Origin: Triops longicaudatus
Taxonomy: Eukaryota; Arthropoda; Branchiopoda; Notostraca; Triopsidae
Reading direction: 5' to 3'
Assembly (NCBI GenBank): GCA_022885665.1
Contig: JAGQDJ010000169.1
Coordinates: 62,001-126,000 of the forward strand
Length of the DNA: 64,000 bases
Shown: piece by piece, positions 12,516-22,629 of the stretch
Layout of the letters: the number at the start of each line of letters is the position of its first letter
Numbering within the stretch: the first letter of the stretch is position 1
Program-made: the position numbers and the translations under genes
Notes under the pieces: model-generated
What the model was told of the DNA's origin: nothing
The model's database searches: none
Seen by the model: the letters and a program-made list of their open reading frames with translations, nothing else

Positions 12516-13148
12516 TTAAGCTTTAAAATTTTGGTTTACAAAATCTTCCACTTTCATACTACCCTTCAAGAGCGCGTCACGGTGCTGAGCACGATACTTG
12601 AGAAGTAAACTCATTCGGCGCAGTGACTGCTTATATGCACGATTCATCAAGTTTCCGGTGCGTTTCCTTGTATAGTTTTCAACGGCTTTGGCAACTTCTT
12701 TGCCATGCTCATCACTGCCGAGTGCTTTCTCCAAATTCTTCAAAGCATTTTCTTCCAGAGCTTTGGTTTTGGCTTCCTTTTGGATTTTAATGGGCTTACG
12801 GCTTAAGAGGTAGTCGATGTGTTTTTTCCAGTGCTGATAAACAATTTGCGCGGCGTCTGCGACTGGCTCGCTGGAATGTGTACACAATTTGTGGACAATT
12901 TTTCCCAATTTAGTTTTCTTCAAGACGTCTCTAGAAGGTTTCTTCTTCCGCAAGGCCTTCAAAGCTGCTACTTTTTCCTTGTCTGAAGATGATGTGCTTT
13001 CCAGCGTGTTTTTGTGTTTGCGTAACTCTTCCAAGACAACAACGCCAGTGAGTTGCTTGATTGTAGCCTGTTTCAGGGCTTTCGTCGGACTTTTCGATAC
13101 GGCTGCATTTTGGGTGCTTTTAGGTGTGCGGGTAATGAACTTATCCAT
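12516..13148 (-). CDS. TCEANC2: TCEANC2-like protein (TFIIS N-terminal domain)
   Basis: A single-exon gene of 210 residues. The ATG at 13148 is chosen because the protein then begins MDKFITRTP, as vertebrate TCEANC2 does (MDKF.IRTP); an in-frame upstream ATG would add 16 residues. Residues about 30-120 form the LW/TFIIS N-terminal helical bundle (QATIKQLTGVVVLEELRKHK ... PSRDVLKKTKLGKIVHKLCTH). The C-terminal part (NRAYKQSLRRMSLLLKYRAQHRDALLKG) resembles the TFIIS central-domain start, with no zinc ribbon. It is inferred to be a nuclear transcription-elongation accessory protein of undefined role. A polyadenylation signal (AATAAA on the minus strand, 12490-12495) lies only about 20 bases past the stop. 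Length matches the family. Confidence 0.93.
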   Translation of the reverse strand: MDKFITRTPKSTQNAAVSKSPTKALKQATIKQLTGVVVLEELRKHKNTLESTSSSDKEKVAALKALRKKKPSRDVLKKTKLGKIVHKLCTHSSEPVADAAQIVYQHWKKHIDYLLSRKPIKIQKEAKTKALEENALKNLEKALGSDEHGKEVAKAVENYTRKRTGNLMNRAYKQSLRRMSLLLKYRAQHRDALLKGSMKVEDFVNQNFKA

Positions 13149-13834
13149 TTCGGTAATGTGAACGACTAACTGTGAAATGACTGAACCAAACAGCACGTGT
13201 TTATTGATTTAAGTGGAAAATGACTACGTAGGACAAAGTGTTCATCTACAAGCAGCTAGATGGCAGGGAATGCTACCGTCCCATGGTCAAGGATATGAAT
13301 TTGAACATTTATTTAACTGACAATTGCTTTCGCTAATTTTAACTCAATTTCACGAGTTTAATCACATGCAGTGGATATTAGCTAGCACAACTTTACTTTT
13401 AAATTTTATCGGAAATACCCCAAATCATCTTTGAGAAACCAATCCCCGAATTTTACCATGTTATTCGCCCATAAGATGTTTGTGTATACTTAATGCACCC
13501 TCCTTATAGTACTAGCATTCTTCTACCGAACTAGTATCTTTTCGGCTCTCTTCAAAATTCCATTCTTGGAAAAAATCGCTTGAAAATTGCCCTAAAAAGG
13601 ACTGTGATTTAAAAAAAAATAAACTACGATATTCTGGGAGAAGGGAAGTTTTGATACATTTAATCGTAGGTCTGATGTGATGCAACAAAGCGGTTTTGAC
13701 GTTATTTTATAAAGTTCGTTAGGCACAGAGAAACTCGTTTTCAAATTTTGGTTAAAAATCGGAGTGGACTTTGAGCACCCCAACACGGTAAACGTAAACG
13801 TAGTACTGAGTTGTATTAGTATTGCCTATAGCAA
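13149..13834. other. Spacer upstream of TCEANC2 homologue
   Basis: Non-coding. A CACGTG E-box sits at about 13194-13199, about 45 bases upstream of the chosen ATG, a plausible promoter element. No other gene seen. Confidence 0.4.
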
Positions 13835-14004
13835 CAGAGGCGTCGTGCCATATGGGTCAGGGGGGGGCCGCCCCCCCAAAAAAATTTTTTTTCCATCCTG
13901 AAAAGAAAGGTATAATTTAAAACTCTTTTATAACTCATTAACTCTTTTATTAAGAGAAATGCAAAATCGGGCCCCCCAAATTTTTGAAGTGCACGACGCC
14001 ATTG
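13835..14004. mobile_element. hAT-type MITE with 8-bp target duplication
   Basis: A 170-bp element bounded by CAGAGGCGTCGTGC on the left and the complement of CAATGGCGTCGTGC on the right (12 of 14 bases match). It is flanked by perfect 8-bp direct repeats TATAGCAA at 13827-13834 and 14005-14012. A G-rich/C-rich inner segment (13860-13877) can fold on itself. CA(R)NGGCG termini with 8-bp target duplications are the hallmark of the hAT superfamily. There is no coding capacity, so it is non-autonomous. The perfect duplications suggest a fairly recent insertion. Confidence 0.9.
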
Positions 14005-14012
14005 TATAGCAA

Positions 14013-14994
14013 ACTTCTAAATTGTAGCGAAAAGGTGCAGAGGCTTTTACATTCCAAGATTTTGCTGGTATAGAAAATATTTGTAACCAAATAGCAAAAA
14101 TAAAACTGCCTAAACTAAGTATATCTCCGTTAGAGAAGCACTTCCTTATTCTGCGTATTTTTTGCTACATTCTTCCTCAACGGCAAAAGTTGGGCATTTC
14201 CAAGAGCGGATTATGATACTTATCGTTGTCTTATGTAAAATTTTCCAGCCTCCTTTCACCTTGTAATAGATTGGTTCAAGCTCCTTCACCATTTAATGAA
14301 GATAAATCAGCCTCAAGTGGCCTGATTAGACCTCTGTGACTTTCTCCAAATTTTTTTTTTTTTGCGCAACACATGAGTACAATGTATGAGTCATTCTTGA
14401 CAAGAAGTCATTACCTTACTTTAAGATTGCTGTCATGCGAAGGAGATTGATCCGTGCGTATTGTGTACGGGAATCTTGTCCGTCAATGTCCAGTTACAAA
14501 AAATAAGCCATTTGCTTCGCTTTTGTACAGTCCGTTTAATATAGGCTGCATACATTTCAAACTTGCTCAAGACAATTATAAAAAATTTTTCGACACTTGT
14601 TTTCATAGCCACTACATCAGCTTCACTTATAGTAAGAAGAGTATGAAATGTTCACGCTTTTAAGGGACACAAAGGAATTCTTTAAACGACATGCATTAAT
14701 CGACTACGACACTTTTCTTTAAAACGGGGACATGCAAGCACAATGCCAGGTATAGATAAATAGATGGAAATGATATGGCACTCGAGACAAAACGAATAAG
14801 ACATGATCCTGGGTTACTTATGAAACCGGTACCTATAAGCTTCGTCACAATAGCCTGTGAGAAAAAACAAGGGGTTCTTAACAGTCATGCAGAGCAAAAC
14901 AGAATTTAAAAGCACTAATCCACACGAAAAAAAAAAAAGAACGTGAAGGCTTTCGGAATCTCAACAGGAATGACTAGCAGAACGTTTGGTCGAC
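14013..14994. other. Spacer / 3' UTR of coronin gene
   Basis: AT-rich DNA without recognised exons. The part next to 14995 should be the 3' UTR of the minus-strand coronin gene, but no canonical polyadenylation signal is obvious close to the stop. Confidence 0.4.
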
Positions 14995-17900
14995 TTAGTT
15001 ATCCTATATTATCCAAAAGAATTAATTAGCATCACTTTGCTCTTTTACTTCTTATGACAAGAGATAAGTAAACAGGAAAACAACTTACCCATTCCGTCTC
15101 ATCAACTCCTTCCATGCCGTCCTGTTCCAAAGCCAGATTCACTTCCAGGCGCGCACTAATCGACGCTTCCAACTGAAATACACGCAGTTTAATACGCAAG
15201 CAAATATTTTTACTCCAAAGTTGTCAACTTTGTGCCATACCTTTGCTTCCTTCTCCCTTTCCTTCTTAGTAAAGGACGACACTGTCGAAAACGGACTGGA
15301 TGTTTCGCCAACGCTAGGTAAGTTTGTAGATATCTGAGTTTTAGGACTAGGAATATCTTTTGCCTGAGATTCCTTAAGCACCGAGACTACGCAAATCACC
15401 GTCATTAGCCCTTGCGTATCACCAATCCAAGAAAAATACTTACGTGCTTGCATACTGTCGGGCTTGAGTGAAACCTTGGGAGCTTGAAAATTCACTCCGC
15501 TCAACCATTGTTGAGCTGTCATACTAGGTTCCCATAAAACACGCGTTGGTGGGAAGAGATCGTCTTGGAAATACTCGCTCTAAAAAAAAAGTAACAAGAC
15601 GTCCAACAGCTTCTAGGTAATTTCTTATGTTTCCAAAAAAATACTTACCTTCACTCGAGGAACGGTGAAAGCCAAAGGCTCAACTGTGGTGTGAGTTAAG
15701 CAAAGAAAGCGCGCAAATTCTACGTCTTTAACTTGGCACACTATTTTAGGCAATAAAGCGACAGCCTGATGCACTGTTCCACATTTGTGATGACTTAATG
15801 GATACAAAAACGGTTGCTCATCCGTCACTTCATAGCACAACATAGTTATATCTCCCTAAACACGAACATTAACTGTCTCCTAATTAAACTTTTTCCAGCG
15901 TTATACCTTTCCAGTCAGGAAGAGTGTCGCACTATCTTCGTCATAAAAAGGAATGAGTAAAGTGGGGGAGACATCCAAAGGAAGGGAATAAATGGCTTGC
16001 GAAATATCCGCAGATTTGTACACATAAATCAGACGTTCCGAAGTCCTACGAAAATAAGACGTATTAGGCTACAAAATTTAAGATTGCTGTCACACATACT
16101 TTTCAAAGCCTGACACGATGATTACTTTGCCTTCCAAGGCATAAATGATGCGAGCTCCTTTGACTCCGCTTGGACCCTTGCCTTCAGCTAATGGAACGCC
16201 AGATTCCCTCGGCGAGTAAACACGCACTTTGCCGTCCTTGCAAACGGTACTAAGAAACTTGCCACACGGACTCCATGCCATGCCGAAAATCTGTTGATAA
16301 AAAAGTAAAATAAAAAAAAATTACTGAAAAATAAAATAAGTGCTTATTTAGACGAATAAATAAAAACCTAAGATATAGGAGTAAACATTCAGCAAAAATC
16401 AATAAACTTTTGTCACTCATTCTGAATTTCTCTCAGCCTAACATTCCACAACTTACTTGGTCACCATGTCCTGTTAGAGTAAGCTGTGGTCCAGCTTCGA
16501 GATCCTCATTGGCCAGATTCCACACACGAATAGTGAAATCTGCTGCAGCAATGGCAACAACGTCTTTAGCCAACGGATGGAAACTGATCAGCGTAATGCG
16601 ATCCGTAGACCCTGGAGTAAGTATAACTCTATCGGCTTCGCTATTCGACGCCGTCAATCCCCCTTCTGGAATGTTCCACAAACGAATGCTACCATCTTCA
16701 CATCCTTCAGTACCAAAAAAAAAAACCACTATTAGTACGTGTTTAAGATAATTTTCTATTGACCTACGTACCAACGAGCAATCGACTAGTATCAAATGGA
16801 TCCCACGCAAAATCCAACACTTTACACGTGTTGAACAGAGCAGGGAGTGTGCCATCGGGTAAACGACCGCTTTTGTTTAGTTCCAAGATCACAATCTTGC
16901 CCCCAGGACCGGAAAGAGGAACCGCTACACGTTCGGAATTCCCTATAAATATAGCGAATTTTTTGTAAATTAATGCTTTCTGTTCTCAACATGAAACTAT
17001 GTTTTCTTGTTCTTTTTCGAATTGAGACGGATTTTTTTCAAATAAAAATAATAACAATAAAAGAAACAAAAGTAAAGTAAATATCGAAAAAAACGAATGG
17101 GGAAAAAATCTTCAACTTACCTTGGAATCCGTTACATTCTGCCGGAAGGGACTGATCCAAGCCGCGAATATTTTCAATGTGGGTCGATTTGGGCATTAAG
17201 GTGCCATGCAAGTGACGATATTTGGAAACGCGTCCAAAAAGTCTAGTCGAACGTTTAGGGATGGGCGACATTCCTTGGTTGCCGCTATCCACATTGTCCT
17301 GCACGGAATTCATACGGGCTTGGAACATTTGTCTTCGCTGGGCGGTAGTAGGGGCCCTTAGGAGAACGTCTTCTTCTTCTGACTTCTTTTCGCTTGCCTC
17401 AGAGCCGTTGACACCCAACTTTGAAGCTCTATCGCTATCACTACGCTTCAATGGCTGCAGAGCTGCAGCAGGTGACTCGAACACGTTTTCAGATCCCGTC
17501 TCTACATGCAGCGTGCTTGCACGTAAGGATACAGACCTACGAACTGGTACCGGGCGTGCAACCGACTCTTCTTGTGAATGGTCTACAGCAGGCTTACTGG
17601 TAGACTGCGTTTCCACACAGACAAAATAAACAAATTAGCCATGGGGAACAGAAATAAAATACGGTCAAAACATTAGCTTTATTTGGCATTTGCTTAAATC
17701 AACGATTAGGAAATATACCCTTGGCTGGATGGTGGGTTTCGTTTCTTCAGAAAAAGAATTCTTGTGCCTGGGCGCTGGCTTAGGTGGACCTGTTGTTGTA
17801 GTAGGGAACGTAAATGCACTCGCAGGACGAGCAGCTGTTTCTTTCACTTGCTGCTTGTTGTTTAGCTTAGGTAATGGCTCTTCCTTTCTTTCCGGTAAAG

Positions 17901-20246
17901 GCTCGCGCATAATCTGGAGATATGATAAAATGATTAGGAAATGTGACTGCTGATTTAATTTTCATACGTACCGTCAGTGATTTATCGGTCCAAAGAGCAG
18001 GGTCTAGATTAATTTTTGGCACCGTCGCTGATTGGCCTGCAAACCACTGGGAAGCGTACAGCCCTGGTGTGTAGCCATTCGTTTCAGGGTAAATGTCAGC
18101 ATGGAACTCCCGGTACGACTAAAAAACACACACCACTAATGGAAGCTGTCGACTCGATATTCGTATTGACTTACCTTTCGGGGCACTATGTACGATATGG
18201 GAACAATACCGTTGGCTGTCAATTGCAAAATACGATTGACTTCTCCTTCCATAAATTTCATGGCGCGTTTGGGGACCAAGCAAACGCCTTTACTTTGTTG
18301 GCCGGTATGTTTAATCCCTTCGGTTAAAATAGGATCTCTGTCGTTCACTTCGTAATAATTAATCGTGTTGTCAGCTTTTCCGCCCAGGAAAAGCATTTGA
18401 GTATCGTTGTCAAACAAGGGCAAAAGCACTCTGGACAAAGTAGATACATTAATAAAGAACAAATATAATAGATAACAATTTTTCACAAGGGAGATGCAAA
18501 AGTTGAAAAATTTACCCCGTTGAACTGTCAAACACGAGAGAAAACTCCACTTGCGAAAATTTTCGAATATCCCTGACGTGAACTTGACGCTGACGGCTCT
18601 GCAAAGATACATTACGAGAATCAATAAAACAAATAGTCGCAAACAAGTATTAGTCTTTTAAACACCAGAATATTAACTTTTGCTGTTCTGGAATTTAGTT
18701 TAACATGAAACTCTGGTATCCCCCTGTTTGCTTCCTTTTTCTAGTCTTATTTGCGCTTTATCGGTTAACTGGACATATCTGTTCCTTATTTTGTTTTTCT
18801 ATCTACGTGCTTATTTAGTAACGTTTAATATTTTTCACACACACTTAGTAAGTCTCGTTTCAATCTACCTATAGTTTACTCTTAAACTACGTTTTACACT
18901 TTTATTTATATTTTAGCTACAATACATTGTAGTCTAAGGATTTTTTAAAGAATTCTGCCATAGAAATGAAAAACTCGTTATTTGCAGATTATTTGGGTAA
19001 AAAAAATATTTCATTACCGCATCGAAGCCAGACGTCAAAACGCGATTAGAGTCACCCAAGTACTGAGCCAACGCTTCCCTGTTGGAGGTGTGACCTTCTG
19101 CCTTTTGGCAAACTTGGTTGGCACGGGGATCAATCAAACGGACTTGGCGATCACGGCAGCAAGTGAGCATGACACTGCCATCTGCTTTCCAGCTCGTGCT
19201 GTAAATCAAGTCCTCATGTTCGCAAATACCTTAAAAAGGCAACATAAAAGATGTCAGGAAACCACACAAGATGACACGAAGGAAAAGCTCATCTTACTGG
19301 CTAATTCCTTTTGATAAAGGATATCCCACAATGTAACCAATGAACCGGAAGTGGTGGATAGAAGGAAATCCGCCGTAGGATGAAAAACTACGTTTTCTAC
19401 GCGTTTTTGTGGTCGCGATAACGTACACGCCGGAGTAGTCAAAGGCTCTTTTAAGCCTTCGTGAGGAATGTTCCACAATTTAATCTAGAAATATCACAAA
19501 AAGACCTTGTAAAGAGACAGGTTCACGAAAATTAACCCATAACGAACCAAAGCATCTTGTGAGCCCGTGGCTAAAAGTGCGTCATCAAAGGGCGAAAAAT
19601 CAAAGTCGGTAACCAGATCTGAATGCGCATGCAGCAAGGGCAAATCTTTCGGTTTCCTCCCAGTATCACTCAAAGGAAGCACACACAAGTTACTACCTGC
19701 GAAGACAAGAACAAACAAGAAGTTTGTGACGCTGTGTGTGGTTAATTAATTGTGCACCCAAACCGGAAGTCGGGACGAGCAATGCAGGGAAAAGGATCAA
19801 GCTCTTAAGGAAAATTATAGCTCGTGCTCACTTATACTTATCTCCCTTGTACGTTTTAGCTGATATATAATACAAGGAAATGTTGATACGGAATACGAAA
19901 CTAAAGAAATGTACTTCAACAAACAAACTGAAATGCGACATTGTAATAAAATTTATAACTACTACTTCTTCTAAAACAAGGGAAGACTTTTAAAACTATC
20001 CCCATCGTAAATTGGGAGTATCTGCAGTACTGAACAACCGGCTCCCCGGGCATTATCTCTTATGGAACTGTTTTGTTTCTCCTTACCACTGTTATCTACA
20101 TTAAATGCCATAAATGACGCAGAAGCTTTAATAAGCTGTCCATTGACTTGGTACGATCCCACATTAACTTCCCTGACCCATTCCTCAGGTTTTGGGACTT
20201 TCGGAGCGGCATTCTTATATTTGGAAGCCTTAAACCGCCAGGACAT
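14995..20246 (-). CDS. pod1: Coronin-7 / POD-1 (tandem WD40 coronin)
   Basis: Eighteen exons, from the ATG at 20246: 20246-20087, 19696-19548, 19484-19298, 19229-19018, 18598-18516, 18430-18175, 18118-17972, 17913-17719, 17604-17121, 16942-16772, 16704-16457, 16290-16100, 16045-15907, 15855-15649, 15579-15444, 15386-15241, 15172-15089, 15003-14995. Phases agree throughout, giving about 1067 residues (Drosophila pod1 is similar). The first coronin propeller starts MSWRFKASKYKNA and has HSDLVTDFDFSPFDDALLATGSQD and LIKLWNIP. A Ser/Pro/Lys-rich linker spans about residues 400-620. A second propeller starts KYRHLHGT and has VLDFAWDPFDTSRLLVG and GSIRLWNIPEGG. The acidic tail ends DETEWDN. This family links actin and microtubules and acts at the Golgi. 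Two borders are weak: the exon 2 donor (GTTCGT) and the 9-base last exon. Identity is secure. Confidence 0.93.
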
Positions 20247-20603
20247 TTTCTTCTGAAATGAAGGCAATTAATTTTTAAAAACGTTTTAGTTTAAATAAAT
20301 CATAAAAGCACAGAAGTACCTCTAGCCACGAAAGACGCTCACGTATTTTGAAGAAATTCCCCCACAAAGACGACAACTCTACTCCCTAGCACACAGAAAC
20401 ACCACACCCCTTTGTTGTCGCATCCCCGAAACCGACGCGAAGCCGGACTGGCCCGGTTGCCGTGGCAGCCAACCCGCGCGATATAAAACACAGAAGTTGC
20501 TTCATGCGAAGCGCAGTCATTCCGTTTTGGATACGACTTTTGTAGGGTGAAGAGTTTTTTTTTAAAAAATTTGTACACATCAGCTCACTAGTGAACGAAG
20601 ATT
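20247..20603. promoter_or_regulatory. Shared divergent promoter of pod1 and RABL2
   Basis: 357 bp separate the two start codons. A plus-strand TATA box (ATATAAAA, 20481-20488) lies about 33 bases upstream of an initiator-like CAGTCATT (20514-20521) and should drive RABL2. The middle is GC-rich (about 20400-20475), unlike the AT-rich flanks, typical of a bidirectional promoter. No TATA box was seen on the pod1 side. Confidence 0.6.
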
Positions 20604-21554
20604 ATGTGTGAAAACGAAGACGTGGAGATCAATTATGATGCGACAACTAAAGACGGAGAATTGGCTGTTAAGGTTATTTGCCTGGGCGACAGTGCTGTTG
20701 GGAAGTCGAAGTGAGTATATCCTAGCAAAGCGCGTAGACTACGTGTTGGACAAGCTTCCCGTCTTTTTCTCTATTCCTTCGCCGATCTGGCCATTATTAA
20801 AGTATGCTTTTTTCGTTGTAGACTAGTTGAGCGCTTTCTAGTAAACGGCTACAAGCCCCAACAGCTTTCCACATATGCGTTGACGCTATATCGTTACCGT
20901 ACCGAAGTCGGTGGTGAGTCTGTCCTTGTTGGTAATGCATAGCTTGACATTTCGAGAGACTGATTTGTAAACCTAAAATAGCTAAGTTGTTTTTCATTTG
21001 GAAACGCGACAGATTTCTGGGATACTGCGGGTCAAGAACGCTTTCAATCCATGCATGCGTCGTATTATCACCAGGCTCATGCAGCGATTCTGGTCTTTGA
21101 CGGACAGCGCAAAGTGACGTACAAGAATTTAAGCCGCTGGTATGAAGAATTGCGACAGCACCGGCCAGATATCCCTTGCTATTGTGCTGTGAACAAAATT
21201 GATGGTAGTAATTAAAACCCACTTTCACAACGCAACTTCCATGACGGTTATTTTTTCTTTTTCCTTGTGTTGCTATAGCTAATTTAGAAGTGACAGCGAA
21301 AACATTTGCGTTTCCCCAGAAGCACCATATGCCGTTGTACTACGTTTCAGCCTCCGATGGGACCAACGTCGTTAAGGTAATGTTCAGCACATATTTTTTC
21401 GCACAACCTACCACCAAAGTACGATCCATTTTAATTGGTTAACTTGTGGTAGTTATTCCAAGATGCCATTCAAGGAGCCGTTCGGTACAAAAAGAACCCC
21501 ACCGATTTTAATGATCAAGTTTTGGAAGAATTGGAAGCTCTGCCGTTGCCTTGA
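20604..21554 (+). CDS. RABL2: Rab-like small GTPase RABL2
   Basis: Six exons: 20604-20710, 20822-20913, 21013-21204, 21279-21376 and 21453-21554, with one more possible only as 5' UTR; the five coding exons give 196 residues in consistent phase. The G-boxes are complete: P-loop GDSAVGKS, switch II DFWDTAGQERF, base-binding NKID, and SAS in the G5 position. The switch I region (LSTYALTLYRYRTEVGG) matches RABL2 rather than classical Rabs. There are no C-terminal prenylation cysteines; the end is EELEALPLP. RABL2 works in ciliary trafficking, recruiting intraflagellar transport at the basal body. Human RABL2 is about 30 residues longer at the C-terminus. An AATAAA follows at 21641. It is divergent from pod1 and convergent with the LIM-only gene. 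Confidence 0.95.
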
Positions 21555-21640
21555 CGTCGGAACTAAATGGACTCCTTAACTGGGAGGGGACGCGACTTTA
21601 CCAACAATTAATTTGATGTTCTGCAGTTGAAGTGCTGCAA

Positions 21641-21646
21641 AATAAA
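21641..21646 (+). terminator. Polyadenylation signal of RABL2
   Basis: AATAAA 87 bases after the RABL2 stop codon, in an AT-rich context. Confidence 0.6.
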
Positions 21647-21659
21647 GGAATAGAGGCAA

Positions 21660-22629
21660 ATTTTGTATCTAACAATAGTCTTTTCTTGTTTTCTTTCTCT
21701 AGAAGTCATAAAGTAAGACATTGTGTACGGACAATGAAACGTGCGCACAGAATGCCGGGCTTTCCATTGTTATTTCACTATTGACACTGCGTGCGTGTTG
21801 GGGGAGTTACAGTATACAACATACCAGCATGTTTAAAATTGTCAATAAAAAGAAAAGTCAGTTCTTCAAATCTTCCTCTGACATAAGGCTGCGAAAGAAT
21901 TACAGAAATATACGGATTGGCAAAAAGAAGGAAAGGGAAGGTGCACTGAGGGCTAATTACAAGATTGGCGATTCACATGTCCGTTAAGCTCACCAGGATC
22001 TTGCGGGGAAATAGTTGCATGGAAGAAAAAATCGTCCTTTGCGCAAGACTAGCCACTGCAAACCCATTTTCTTTACAGGGTTTTGTCTATGGTAAGGATA
22101 TTACCCTTATTATCAAAGTATACACAAACGGCCAATACACGAATTAAGTCTCACGAAAACGCGCTATTGGTTCTAAACTGGTTTCCCCCCCCCCCCGCTG
22201 TTCCCGAAGAAAGAATGGGTAACAGGATTATGCCACAACATACTTTTTTCCCCCGCCGACTAGGCCGTCATACCAGGTTTGGCCATGACACATAACCAAC
22301 TAAAGATTTTTACAAGCACGCCTTGGGGGTAGAAGCTTACACTGTAATTATTTACAAAATATTCTTTTTTTCTTCGTATTCTGTAACAAATGTACACTTC
22401 ATAATGCAGACATCAGATCTCTGTAGTATTTTACATATTGCTATCGCACTTTATCACACACTAAAAACGATTCCCACATTTCTGCCGTAGTCCCTCTATG
22501 CCACTTTTGCTATTTTCTCCTCTATCACATCACACACAATCCCGCAAAATTCATTAATGCCAACCACTCGATGGGAATCCCAAAATTATAGGTAATATTC
22601 TCCTCCAACAGAATCTACGATGTTTTTAT
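21660..22629. other. Convergent spacer, mostly 3' UTR of the LIM-only gene
   Basis: No coding exon. The part adjoining 22630 should be the 3' UTR of the minus-strand LIM-only gene. A 12-base C run lies at 22185-22196. No strong minus-strand AATAAA was seen. Confidence 0.4.

Noticed and set aside
13149..13196. Upstream ATG for the TCEANC2 homologue adding 16 residues
   Set aside because: Homologues begin at MDKF, which corresponds to 13148; the extra residues look like 5' UTR.
16705..16725. Alternative pod1 exon 11 start at a GGTACTGAAG border giving VGTEG
   Set aside because: It would need a GG acceptor. The downstream GAAG acceptor gives a proper AG and a good WD repeat (VGCEDGSIRLW).
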